A stretch of DNA of 57,519 nt from positions 1 to 57,519 of the forward strand of contig JALZUP010000058.1 of the NCBI GenBank assembly GCA_023301505.1, read 5' to 3'. The stretch comes from Robiginitomaculum sp. GTDB taxonomy: Bacteria; Pseudomonadota; Alphaproteobacteria; Caulobacterales; Maricaulaceae. The position numbers and the translations under genes are program-made. The notes below the pieces were generated by a model. It was not told the origin of the DNA, made no database searches, and worked only from the letters and a program-made list of their open reading frames with translations. Positions 26,799-35,671 of this stretch are shown in pieces. The number at the start of each line of letters is the position of its first letter. Position 1 is the stretch's first letter.

Positions 26799-29222
26799 TT
26801 ATGAGGTCAGGGCAAGCTCAGGATGCGCGTTTTCAATAGAGGCTGTTTGCGGCAAATAAATCGTCACATGTGTGCCGTGGCCTTCTTCGCTCTCAAGGTC
26901 GACCCAGCCGCCATGACGTTCAACAAAACGCTGCACGAGAGCCAGACCTAGCCCCGCCCCCCCAGAGGAAGATTTAAAGCTTTCAAAAACAGTCGGCTGC
27001 ACATCACTGGCTATGCCAGATCCATTATCTTTGACATATATGCGCACGCCCTTATCCACGCGCTGCGCGCCTAGTTCTATATCGCCGCCGCTTTGCGTAA
27101 AGCGCACTGCATTAGATAATAGATTATGCACGACTTGCTTAATGCGGGTTTCATCGGCGCGAATAACGCCAATATCTTCGGGGCAGGATAAAAGCAAATT
27201 GACTTTAGTGTCATCCGCCTTGGTGGTGGCAAATTCCATCGAGCCAGAGAGGAGCTGATAAATATCAACATCGCCTAAATCCAAATCCATGACATCAGCT
27301 TCAATCGCAGCAATGTCCAAAATATCATCAATCGTTTGCTTCAAATTCAATGAGGCGGTTTGAATAGAGCGAATATATTCGAGCGGCTTTTTATCCAGCG
27401 CGCCCGCCATGCCGCTCGCGAGTAAATCCGTATAGCCAGCTATAGTGGTGAGCGGCGTTCGCAATTGATAGCTAACATGGGCAACAAATTCAGATTTGAG
27501 CCTATCCGCCGCCTCTAGGGCTTCGGCGCGTTCAATCAATGCCGCTTCGGCGCGGCGCGATGAGGTCACATCATTCCACGCAATTAATGTCGCCCCGTCA
27601 GGAAGCGGACGAGACAGATGCTTTAAAATACTATCATCGCTGCGCTTAATCTCGCCCGTAACATGGCGGCGCGCCTCAGGGGATGGATCCGTTGTGCGCG
27701 CCTTCATTTCAGACCAGAAATCACGGTCATGATAATAACGCAAGCAGCGCTCAATCAGCAGATCAAAATTAGGCTCATCGGCTAACAGCTCAGGCGATAA
27801 GTCCCAAATTTTAGCAAAGGCGGCATTAGAGACTTTTAATCGCCCATCAGATCCAAAGACAGCTATCCCTTCGGAGAGCTTGTCCAGCGTCGCTGTCTGA
27901 ACACCGATCAGCGCGTTAAAGCGGCTTTGCAGCGTCATTTGATCGGTCATATCTTCAAACAATAAAGAAAGCCCGCCATGCGGGTCGCGCATCCGCACAA
28001 GCCGCAATGTTCGCCCATCAGGCAACGTCCAAAGCTCATCTGGGCTCTCATCTGGCCAATCTGTATAATAAGATAGCTCGCTCGCCTTCCAGCTTCGAAA
28101 ATCTTCTTGCTCAGGCAAGCGGCGCTTTTCTCTAAGATGATCTAAAAGCTCGCCATGTTTAGGCCCGTCTTTTAGCCAGCTTGGATCAATCGCAAAAATT
28201 TCAGTAAAGGCCGTATTATGGAAGGTCAGTTTTTGTTCGGCGCTAAAGACCACCACGCCTTCGGCCATACGGTTTAAAGTTTCATCATGGGCGCGAATAT
28301 GGCGGGTGAGCGTTTCGCGCAACGCTTCGGTTTCCGTCGCATCAATCGCAATGCCAGTCGCCCCGCCAGAAATAGGAAACATGCTAACGGCCATAGCGCG
28401 GCGCTGGCCATTCATAACAATATGAACCGTGGCATCATGGCGTTTATTTTGAGCCAGACAATGCTGAGTTTGCTCGGTCAAGCTCTCATCAAGCTTAATT
28501 TGTTCCGCCAGAACAATTTGCATATTTTCTGCTTCTACGGCGCGAATATAGGCTTCATTGGCCCATTCAATTCGGCCCGTTCCTGTCACGCGCCACATAG
28601 GATAAGGCGCGCGGCGCATCATTTCGATAAAGGCGATCGGGTCTTTGGCCGCTTGCAAGCGATCATCTTGGAAGCGCGAAATCACCGTGCGCGCGTCCTC
28701 AGAGCGCACGCTGGAATCTTGCAGCCAGAGCACAACTTGTGGCCCCGCTGTTTTTCCGTCCGCCTCAATCACTTGCCCGCCCGGCAATTTAATTGTGGCG
28801 GCAAAATCTTCGCCTATTGTGCGCAATTGTTCAATATAGCGGCGTAGCGAGCTGCCTGACACAGTTTCATGATCGGCAATGCCGTCCAGCACATTACGCG
28901 CAAAACCGCGCGGATCACCCGGCTCTGCAAAGCGCACCAATGAGGCCAAGGCGGCTGTGCTGCCATACACTTTAGGGTCACCCCAATTAGACCGCAGATC
29001 AGGGATAAGCTCTTCCCAAACCAGCACAAGACCTGGATAGGCTGAAAATACACTTTCCAGACGCGAGAGATCATGATCAAGTTTGCCGCTTTGCGTTCTC
29101 CATCGCGACGCAGCCTTGCGCGGCTCGGCCGTCTCGCGCAGGGCGACAAGTGCAACAACAATGGCAAATGCCACCGCCCCTGCGGTCACAATCAAGCTAA
29201 GCATGCTGGCCGATAATGGCAT
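26799..29222 (-). CDS. divL: DivL-type PAS-domain tyrosine pseudo-kinase of the CtrA pathway
   Basis: Caulobacter DivL is a membrane-tethered histidine-kinase relative that senses DivK and tunes the CckA-ChpT-CtrA phosphorelay at the cell pole. This 807-residue protein has an N-terminal membrane helix (about 5-25) and several PAS-like regions across 200-560. The dimerisation helix reads HVSYQLRTPLTTIAGY, with tyrosine 585 where normal kinases have the phosphoacceptor histidine of SHELRTP. The ATPase domain is intact (HNLLSNAVRF, DNGSGI, GLGLALV). The upstream region has a CtrA-like TTAACCAT. Its place beside tsaE-amgK-addB is, as I recall, shared with Caulobacter. Confidence 0.85.
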   Translation of the reverse strand: MPLSASMLSLIVTAGAVAFAIVVALVALRETAEPRKAASRWRTQSGKLDHDLSRLESVFSAYPGLVLVWEELIPDLRSNWGDPKVYGSTAALASLVRFAEPGDPRGFARNVLDGIADHETVSGSSLRRYIEQLRTIGEDFAATIKLPGGQVIEADGKTAGPQVVLWLQDSSVRSEDARTVISRFQDDRLQAAKDPIAFIEMMRRAPYPMWRVTGTGRIEWANEAYIRAVEAENMQIVLAEQIKLDESLTEQTQHCLAQNKRHDATVHIVMNGQRRAMAVSMFPISGGATGIAIDATETEALRETLTRHIRAHDETLNRMAEGVVVFSAEQKLTFHNTAFTEIFAIDPSWLKDGPKHGELLDHLREKRRLPEQEDFRSWKASELSYYTDWPDESPDELWTLPDGRTLRLVRMRDPHGGLSLLFEDMTDQMTLQSRFNALIGVQTATLDKLSEGIAVFGSDGRLKVSNAAFAKIWDLSPELLADEPNFDLLIERCLRYYHDRDFWSEMKARTTDPSPEARRHVTGEIKRSDDSILKHLSRPLPDGATLIAWNDVTSSRRAEAALIERAEALEAADRLKSEFVAHVSYQLRTPLTTIAGYTDLLASGMAGALDKKPLEYIRSIQTASLNLKQTIDDILDIAAIEADVMDLDLGDVDIYQLLSGSMEFATTKADDTKVNLLLSCPEDIGVIRADETRIKQVVHNLLSNAVRFTQSGGDIELGAQRVDKGVRIYVKDNGSGIASDVQPTVFESFKSSSGGAGLGLALVQRFVERHGGWVDLESEEGHGTHVTIYLPQTASIENAHPELALTS

Positions 29223-29279
29223 GTTCGCTATTCCTCATTCCTGCGCGGCCAGCGGGGTAGCCGCGCCTCATTATAGCTT

Positions 29280-29297
29280 ATGGTTAATAGGCCTTAA
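29280..29297 (-). promoter_or_regulatory. CtrA-like motif upstream of divL
   Basis: On the minus strand the sequence reads TTAA-N6-TTAACCAT, about 60 bases before the divL start. CtrA consensus is TTAA-N7-TTAA, so the spacing is one short, but TTAACCAT is a known half-site form. Regulation is inferred. Confidence 0.35.
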
Positions 29298-29366
29298 TGC
29301 GAGGTAAAGATTTGGTAAACAGGCAAAGCTGTCTGAAAGCCCATCTGAGTCATTTTTTCGCGCTTA

Positions 29367-30110
29367 TTACGCCTCATAATGCACACTGACCAAATATAGC
29401 CCATCTGGCGGAGCAACAGGGCCGCATTCACGCCGGTCACGCGCGCCCAAAGCCATCGCCATATCCTCAGCATCCCATTTATTCATCCCCACTTCAGCCA
29501 AAGAGCCAACAATTGAGCGAATTTGGCGGTGTAAAAAAGAGCGCGCCTTGGCGGTGACATGAATTTCTGAACCCACACGGCTCACGCGCAGCTCATCAAG
29601 TGTTTTGACGGGGGATTGAGCTTGGCATTGCTTGTCACGAAATGTCGTAAAATCATGGCTCCCAATTAGTTCCTGCGCGGCCCTATGCATGGCGTCAGAA
29701 TCCATTTTTACAGGAATGCGCCAAACGCGACCACGCTCTAGGGCCAGTTTCGGGCGGCGATCTATCAGGCGGTAAAGATATTCTCTACGCATGGCGTCAA
29801 AGCGGGCATGGAAATCATCACCGCAAATTTGCGCGTCCAGCACCGTAATAGGGTGCTTCATTAAATGGAAATTCATCGCATCGCGCACTTTGTCGGGGCG
29901 AATATCTTTCTCAAAATCCATATGAGCAATTTGGCCGAGCGCATGTACGCCGCTATCTGTGCGCCCGCTGCCAAACACATCTACATGCGCGCCATTAATA
30001 CGCGCCGCGGCCTCTTCCATCGCTTGCTGTACGCTGGGCTGATCGGCTTGGCGTTGCCAGCCGCAAAAAGGCGCGCCGTCATATTCAATTGTGAGCTTAT
30101 AGCGCGGCAT
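29367..30110 (-). CDS. truA: tRNA pseudouridine(38-40) synthase
   Basis: TruA converts uridines 38-40 of many tRNA anticodon arms to pseudouridine. The 247 residues include [12 protein letters not shown] and [15 protein letters not shown], which holds the catalytic aspartate (about residue 52), then [11 protein letters not shown] and [13 protein letters not shown]. Length is normal. It ends a tight def-fmt-truA run on the minus strand, with two bases after fmt, so all three are likely one transcript devoted to tRNA modification and initiation. Confidence 0.97.
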   Translation of the reverse strand: MPRYKLTIEYDGAPFCGWQRQADQPSVQQAMEEAAARINGAHVDVFGSGRTDSGVHALGQIAHMDFEKDIRPDKVRDAMNFHLMKHPITVLDAQICGDDFHARFDAMRREYLYRLIDRRPKLALERGRVWRIPVKMDSDAMHRAAQELIGSHDFTTFRDKQCQAQSPVKTLDELRVSRVGSEIHVTAKARSFLHRQIRSIVGSLAEVGMNKWDAEDMAMALGARDRRECGPVAPPDGLYLVSVHYEA

Positions 30111-30112
30111 GG

Positions 30113-31027
30113 CTAGCTTAATATTGTTCCGGCGGGCACGTCATGGCCGCGTAGGAAATCAGCCATCTCCATTGCGCCCTTACCTGCGGGCTGCACCCTG
30201 ACAAGCTCTAAGGCCTGCGCCCCGCAAGCCACCGTCAACCCCGTAATAATCTCGCCGGGCTGTCCTGAGCCATCGACGGGTTTAGCGCGCAGTACTTTAA
30301 CCCGCTTGCCCGCTATCTCGCACCATGCGCCCGGATATGGAGACAGGCCGCGAATATGGCAATCTAGCTGCGCGGCAGGGCGTGACCAATCAAGGCGCGC
30401 CTCGGCTTTGTCAATTTTGGCGGCATATGTTGGCTCGCCTATTTGCGGGCTAGCCTGCAAGCCTGCGCGCTCAAGCGCGGCCAGTGTTGGCGCCCAAAGC
30501 TGCGCGCCTATATGTGAGAGCCTGTCATGCAAGCTGCTGGCTGTATCCGTGTCACGAATTATCTCGCTAGCAGACATAACAATATCGCCTGTATCCAGCC
30601 CTTTAGCCATTTGCATAATCTGGGCGGCGGTTGTTTTATCACCTGCCATAATCGCGCGCTGAATAGGGGCCGCGCCGCGCCAGCGCGGCAAAGCGCTACC
30701 ATGTAAATTTAGGCAGCCATATTTGGGAGCCTGAAGCGCGCGAGACGGTAAAATTTGCCCGTAAGCCACCACACAAGCCACATCAAGATTTAAAGCCTCA
30801 AGCTCGTCAATCACAGATTTTTTGCGAAAGCTTTCAGGGGTTGCCACCTCAAGCCCCATCACATCAGCAAATTGATGCACGGCTGATTTTGTGACTTTTT
30901 GCCCGCGGCCAGATTTGCGCGCAGGCTGTGTATAGACACGCGCAACCTCATGGCCCGCTGCCAAAATTTCAGAAAGAGAAGGGACAGCAAAGTCCGGCGT
31001 TCCCATAAACGCCACGCGCAAGGACAT
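30113..31027 (-). CDS. fmt: Methionyl-tRNA formyltransferase
   Basis: Fmt formylates initiator Met-tRNA with 10-formyltetrahydrofolate. The 304 residues begin [14 protein letters not shown]. The folate-binding and catalytic loop [21 protein letters not shown] carries the conserved histidine and Arg-Gly, and [12 protein letters not shown] follows with the catalytic aspartate. The C-terminal OB-like domain is present (from about 205). It is two bases from def and from truA on the same strand. Confidence 0.97.
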   Translation of the reverse strand: MSLRVAFMGTPDFAVPSLSEILAAGHEVARVYTQPARKSGRGQKVTKSAVHQFADVMGLEVATPESFRKKSVIDELEALNLDVACVVAYGQILPSRALQAPKYGCLNLHGSALPRWRGAAPIQRAIMAGDKTTAAQIMQMAKGLDTGDIVMSASEIIRDTDTASSLHDRLSHIGAQLWAPTLAALERAGLQASPQIGEPTYAAKIDKAEARLDWSRPAAQLDCHIRGLSPYPGAWCEIAGKRVKVLRAKPVDGSGQPGEIITGLTVACGAQALELVRVQPAGKGAMEMADFLRGHDVPAGTILS

Positions 31028-31029
31028 GG

Positions 31030-31542
31030 CTATCCAGCCTGCCGTAAAAATTTTTGTACTTTTTTGACCGCGCGCTCACGCTTAAGCCGTGAGAGATAAT
31101 CAATGAATAAGACGCCTTTTAAATGATCCATTTCATGCTGAATACAGACTGCATAAAGCCCTTCGGCCCATTCTGTGACGCGCGCACCATTATAATCCAA
31201 ATAGGTAATTTTGGCGCGGGCGGGACGTTCAATCTCATTGAAAAAATCTGGTACAGATAAACAGCCCTCTTCATAGGGCAGCGTGTCTTCAACAACTTCT
31301 AAAATTTCAGGATTGACGAAATAGCGCGGCGCGGGCGGGGCTCCCTCTTTAGCAAGGTCCATAACAATGACATTTTTAGGCACGCCAATTTGTATAGCCG
31401 CAAGCCCAATACCGGGCGCATCATACATTGTTTCGAGCATATCATCCATAAGGGCGCGAATCTCATCGCTTACCTCATCAACAGGCTGTGAAACCTGTTT
31501 GAGAATAGGATTGGGCGTTGTCAAAATTGGGCGTATCGTCAT
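31030..31542 (-). CDS. def: Peptide deformylase
   Basis: Deformylase removes the formyl group from new proteins, undoing Fmt's modification. The 170-residue metalloenzyme shows all three motifs: [18 protein letters not shown] (metal-binding cysteine) and QHEMDHLKG (two metal-binding histidines and the catalytic glutamate). Length is that of the bacterial type I enzyme. It leads the def-fmt-truA run; its promoter should lie in 31543-31701, shared with the divergent glycosyltransferase. Confidence 0.98.
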   Translation of the reverse strand: MTIRPILTTPNPILKQVSQPVDEVSDEIRALMDDMLETMYDAPGIGLAAIQIGVPKNVIVMDLAKEGAPPAPRYFVNPEILEVVEDTLPYEEGCLSVPDFFNEIERPARAKITYLDYNGARVTEWAEGLYAVCIQHEMDHLKGVLFIDYLSRLKRERAVKKVQKFLRQAG

Positions 31543-31701
31543 AGGGGCTATTTATGTATGATAGAGCGGGCGGTCAAGATGGGGCGTATAATTTGAAAGC
31601 GATTTTATACTCGCTATATTTATCACCTCCCTTACAATAAGTCGCCATAAACCCTCACGCCCTGCGATAGCGCAGATATAATAAATAATAGGAAATGCGC
31701 T

Positions 31702-32904
31702 TTGAAAATACTCATCATAACGGATGCATGGGAGCCTCAAATGAACGGGGTGGTGCGCACATTACAGCGCACAGTCTCTGAATGCAGAGCGCGCGGGCAT
31801 ACTGTAGAGGTTATCGCCCCCTCTGATGGTTATTTCACGCTTCCTCTGCCCACCTATCCTGATATTCGCCTCGCCCCTTTTGCAGCCAAAGATGTAGAGC
31901 GGCGCATGATCCGTTTTGCCCCAGAAGCCATTCATATTGCCACCGAAGGCCCTTTGGGACTGGCCGCACGCAGGCTTTGCCTTAAATGGCAATTGCCCTT
32001 TACCACCAGCTATCACACAAAATTTCCTGAATATTTCACAGCCCGCTTTCCTTTCATTCCAATTGAATGGCCTTATAATTTTGTCCGCAATTTCCATAAT
32101 AGCAGCGGCAGGATCATGGTGACCACGCCCTCTATGGTGGAGTTTTTAGACCAAAAGGGCTTTACTAATTTGGCCCCTTGGGCGCGCGGAGTTGATCTGA
32201 GTATTTTCTCGCCTGATAAACGCGCGGCCCAAATTGGCGGGGCAGATGATGTCTATAAAGATTTACCGCGCCCCGTCTTTGTCAATGTTGGCCGTATCGC
32301 AGTAGAGAAAAATATTGAAGGCTTTTTAGAGCTGGACCTTCCCGGCAGTAAAGTCGTGGTCGGAGATGGCCCGCAACGCGCTGAGCTTGAGAAAAAATAT
32401 CCGCAGGCCCATTTTCTTGGCTCAAAATTTGATGATGATCTGGCTCGCCATTTTGCCGATGCCGATATCTTTGTCTTTCCTAGCAAGACCGATACATTTG
32501 GCTTGGTCAATATCGAAGCTATGGCAACTGGCACGCCTGTCGCGGCCTTTCCTGTCTCTGGCCCGATTGATATTATACCGGGGTCAAAAGCAGGCATATG
32601 TGATGAGGATTTACAAGCCGCCTGCCTTGAGGCTCTTACCCTGTCACGCAAAGACGCCGCCGCCCATGCTCAAAATTATAGCTGGGGCGCTGTATCAGAT
32701 ATATTTATATCCTTGCTCACTCCGCAATATCAGCCTGCTGCGCGGCGGCGCTGGCGACATATTCGCCGTTTTGCAACAATTGCCAGCTCGCCTTATCACA
32801 TTGTCAAAATGGCCCTGCGCCGCTCTTGGCAATTTCTGCGCGGTAAGAATTATGCAGATTTTAAAAGCCCCGTTCGCAAAAGCAAAAAAGACGATAAATC
32901 CTGA
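31702..32904 (+). CDS. GT4-family glycosyltransferase
   Basis: A two-Rossmann-domain retaining glycosyltransferase of about 400 residues. The N-terminal half starts ILIITDAWEPQMNGVVRTL, typical of mannosyl/glycolipid GT4 enzymes. The C-terminal half has VNVGRIAVEKNIEGFL and FVFPSKTDTFGLVNIEAMA, the nucleotide-sugar binding EX7E-like region. The last 60 residues are basic (Arg/Lys-rich), as in proteins lying on the membrane surface. Related alphaproteobacterial enzymes add sugar to diacylglycerol, but the sequence alone does not fix donor or acceptor. TTG 31702 follows AGGA. Confidence 0.82.
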   Translation: MKILIITDAWEPQMNGVVRTLQRTVSECRARGHTVEVIAPSDGYFTLPLPTYPDIRLAPFAAKDVERRMIRFAPEAIHIATEGPLGLAARRLCLKWQLPFTTSYHTKFPEYFTARFPFIPIEWPYNFVRNFHNSSGRIMVTTPSMVEFLDQKGFTNLAPWARGVDLSIFSPDKRAAQIGGADDVYKDLPRPVFVNVGRIAVEKNIEGFLELDLPGSKVVVGDGPQRAELEKKYPQAHFLGSKFDDDLARHFADADIFVFPSKTDTFGLVNIEAMATGTPVAAFPVSGPIDIIPGSKAGICDEDLQAACLEALTLSRKDAAAHAQNYSWGAVSDIFISLLTPQYQPAARRRWRHIRRFATIASSPYHIVKMALRRSWQFLRGKNYADFKSPVRKSKKDDKS

Positions 32905-32917
32905 AGTGAATAATCTC

Positions 32918-34207
32918 TTAGCGTTTTGGCGCGCTTTTAACGGCCTCAAACATAGCTTTCACACGTCCAGATGTAGACGGATCACAGGCGGCAATTTGGC
33001 TATATCTGCGGCGTAATTTTCCGGGCAATTGACCCGCCTTACCCAGCGGGGCGCGTTCGCTAATTTGCTCGGCTTTATTATATAGTTTTGACAAGGTCGC
33101 CGCAGGCCCGCTAGCGGCCACAAAGCCCATACCGACAGGCGCATCCATATCATGATAGCTGCGTTTATAGCCATCAATACCCACGCCCAGATCAATGATT
33201 GAATATCCAACATCACTGGCATGGTCTAGCAAACGTTCAAGCAATTGAATGCCCGGTGAATAGCTATGATAATCGCGATTATATGTGACCATCCAGCTAT
33301 GATAAGTCCTGCCATCTGTCAGGCCCATATCAATGGCGGCAAGTTCGCCATTAATTTCTAATACGAACATATCGCAGCGCAGCTCTGCCTCTGGCCCGTT
33401 TTTCCAAAGCCGCTCTAATAGCTCTAATGTCCAGCCTGCGCCCAGCACATCATATAGACCCGTTTCGACAAATTGCGCGCGTTTCCACGCAATCATTTTA
33501 TCAAAGACCTCTTGATCTTGGCTCAACAGCTTAACCTCAACTTCGCCGTGATCACGCAAGGACCGCTTAAGCTTGCGCCCACAATTTTTATAATGGCGGC
33601 GATAAGAGGCATTTTGGGCCCTGCGCCACTCCTCTGCGCCCATTGAAATATCAATCACAGCGCCCTGATCGCTTTTTTGGACAGTAATATCACTGCCGCT
33701 ATCGACAAGCGCGCTAAAATGATAAACGCCAATAGCTGCCGCTTTTAAAATAGCGCTCATATCTAGCGCCATATTGGGCGCGCAGATAAAGCCGTGATAA
33801 TCGGTCATGGGCGCGCCAACAGGGCGGGCAAAACTTTGTCCTTGAAAGGGCAAGAAGGCAATAGGCTTATCATCCAGATAGACACAGACGATCCGCACAT
33901 CATCGCGCAGCTGCGCAACAAGATCTGTATAGCCTATATGAAAATAAGGACTGTAAAGCGCAGGATTTGAATCGCGAAGCCGGCTCCAAGCCTCTCGCTC
34001 GCTTTGGCTAAGCTGCTCGGGCGTTTTCACTTCAACTTTAGACGGCTCAATATAATCACGCTCAACATAATCAGATTCATTATAATCAGAACCATTCGCC
34101 GCGGGGGGTCTTGACGCTATGGGAGATGCGGGGATTGGCCCCGTAAAAATCATAGACGGCGTGAGCTCAAGCTCCATATCGTAAATTCTTTTGGAAACTG
34201 CTACCAT
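32918..34207 (-). CDS. CelD/BcsL-like GNAT-fold acyltransferase
   Basis: The 429 residues match the Acetyltransf_6 (GNAT) family annotated as CelD/BcsL and often linked to exopolysaccharide or cellulose synthesis. The core is seen in YRRHYKNCGRKLKRSLRD, then FVLEINGELAAIDMGLTDG, SPGIQLLERLLDHA and IDLGVGIDGYKRSYH. The first 55 residues are disordered-looking with a duplicated SDYVERDYIE-like stretch. AGGG precedes ATG 34207. It is convergent with the GT4 gene (13-base gap), so the two may contribute to surface glycans. Substrate unknown. Confidence 0.75.
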   Translation of the reverse strand: MVAVSKRIYDMELELTPSMIFTGPIPASPIASRPPAANGSDYNESDYVERDYIEPSKVEVKTPEQLSQSEREAWSRLRDSNPALYSPYFHIGYTDLVAQLRDDVRIVCVYLDDKPIAFLPFQGQSFARPVGAPMTDYHGFICAPNMALDMSAILKAAAIGVYHFSALVDSGSDITVQKSDQGAVIDISMGAEEWRRAQNASYRRHYKNCGRKLKRSLRDHGEVEVKLLSQDQEVFDKMIAWKRAQFVETGLYDVLGAGWTLELLERLWKNGPEAELRCDMFVLEINGELAAIDMGLTDGRTYHSWMVTYNRDYHSYSPGIQLLERLLDHASDVGYSIIDLGVGIDGYKRSYHDMDAPVGMGFVAASGPAATLSKLYNKAEQISERAPLGKAGQLPGKLRRRYSQIAACDPSTSGRVKAMFEAVKSAPKR

Positions 34208-34544
34208 TATCCCTATCCATAAACCTAATCAGAATGGCGTTTTTTAACGCTCTATTACTGGGCACTGGATAGCATCATTTGGTTTAAACCCCGTTAAAGC
34301 GCAGCAAAGGCCATAAAATCTTCGCAAAGACGAAAATCGCAGGAGATTCTAATAATATCCGCTATTTTTTCAAAAATTATAAGCCCGTTATAGGAATCAG
34401 GCCGCCGCAGCTGAGCCGCAACTGGGCCGCAACTGGGCCGCCACAGCCGATAAATCCGAAATAATAGACGCTAGACATGGCTGGCGCGCCGCCTTATAGC
34501 TGCGCGCGATTAGGTTCTTATCATTATTTTTTGCAAGGTATTTT
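34208..34544. other. Intergenic region with an 11-bp tandem repeat
   Basis: This 337-base gap separates the divergent CelD-like and class V aminotransferase genes. It contains three 11-bp units at 34404-34436 (GCCGCAGCTGA, then GCCGCAACTGG twice). AAGG lies a few bases before ATG 34545. No RNA gene or convincing small reading frame was seen. Confidence 0.55.
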
Positions 34545-35669
34545 ATGGCTTACCTCCCTTTTACACCCACTTATAAAACGCTAATGGGCCCAGGCCCGTC
34601 TAATATAGACCCGCGCGTGCTTGAATCTATGTCACGCCCCGTCATTGGCCATCTTGATCCCGACTTTGTTGGACTGATGGATGATATTAAATCTCTTATG
34701 CGTTATGCGTTCCAGACTGAAAATGATCTGACATTTCCTGTCTCCGCCCCCGGCTCTGCGGGTATGGAAACGTGCTTTGTCAATCTTGTTGAGCCCGGCG
34801 ATAAAGTCATTATCTGCCAAAATGGCGTCTTTGGCGGACGCATGAAAGAAAATGTTGAGCGCTGCGGCGCAACCGCAATTATGGTCATGGATGACTGGGG
34901 CAAAGCGGTTGATTTAAACAAGCTTGAAACCGCACTTAAAGATAATTCAGACGCCAAAATTGTTGCCTTTGTCCATGCTGAGACCTCCACTGGGGTTCAG
35001 TCAGATGCGGCCAGCATTGCCAAATTAGCACAAGCCCATGACTGCCTAACTATTATGGATTGCGTGACCTCTTTGGGCGGCACGCCTGTCCTTTTGGACG
35101 AATGGGGTATTGATGCGGCCTATTCTGGCTCGCAAAAATGCTTATCTTGCCCTCCTGGCCTGTCTCCCGTTAGCTTTTCGGCGCGCGCGATTGAGACCAT
35201 CGGGAACCGCAAAACCAAAGTCCAAAGCTGGTTTTTAGACCTCTCACTTGTGATGAATTACTGGAATGAAGGCGCCGCGCGCTCTTATCACCATACTGCG
35301 CCAGTCAATGCTATGTATGCTTTGCATGAAAGCCTCGCCATTTTAAAAGATGAAGGCCTAGAGCAAAGCTGGGCGCGTCACCGCACCCAACATGAAGCGC
35401 TGCGCGACGGATTATTAAAGTTAGGCTTTAGCTTTTTAGTCGATGAAGCTAGCCGCTTGCCACAGCTTAATGCAGTCATCTTGCCTGAATCCATCAAAGA
35501 CCGCGAAGGCGATATTCGCAAAACTTTGCTCAATGAGCATAATCTTGAAGTTGGCTCTGGCCTTGGCGCTCTAGCTGGAAAAATCTGGCGTATTGGCGTG
35601 ATGGGACATGGCGCAAGCGCTAAAAATATCGATATATGCCTTAGCGCGCTGAATAAAGTTCTAGCCTAG
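34545..35669 (+). CDS. Class V aminotransferase (alanine/serine-glyoxylate aminotransferase type)
   Basis: This fold-type I pyridoxal-phosphate enzyme resembles alanine-glyoxylate and serine-glyoxylate aminotransferases. Of 374 residues, PTYKTLMGPGPSNIDPRVL opens the family, PGSAGMETCFVNLVEPGDKV follows, and AYSGSQKCLSCPPGLSPVS contains the cofactor lysine (near 206). KIWRIGVMGHGA is the C-terminal active-site arginine segment. It would serve glyoxylate detoxification or glycine/serine metabolism; the exact amino donor is not determined. It ends two bases before the convergent mnmC stop, with no room for a terminator. Confidence 0.9.
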   Translation: MAYLPFTPTYKTLMGPGPSNIDPRVLESMSRPVIGHLDPDFVGLMDDIKSLMRYAFQTENDLTFPVSAPGSAGMETCFVNLVEPGDKVIICQNGVFGGRMKENVERCGATAIMVMDDWGKAVDLNKLETALKDNSDAKIVAFVHAETSTGVQSDAASIAKLAQAHDCLTIMDCVTSLGGTPVLLDEWGIDAAYSGSQKCLSCPPGLSPVSFSARAIETIGNRKTKVQSWFLDLSLVMNYWNEGAARSYHHTAPVNAMYALHESLAILKDEGLEQSWARHRTQHEALRDGLLKLGFSFLVDEASRLPQLNAVILPESIKDREGDIRKTLLNEHNLEVGSGLGALAGKIWRIGVMGHGASAKNIDICLSALNKVLA

Positions 35670-35671
35670 AG

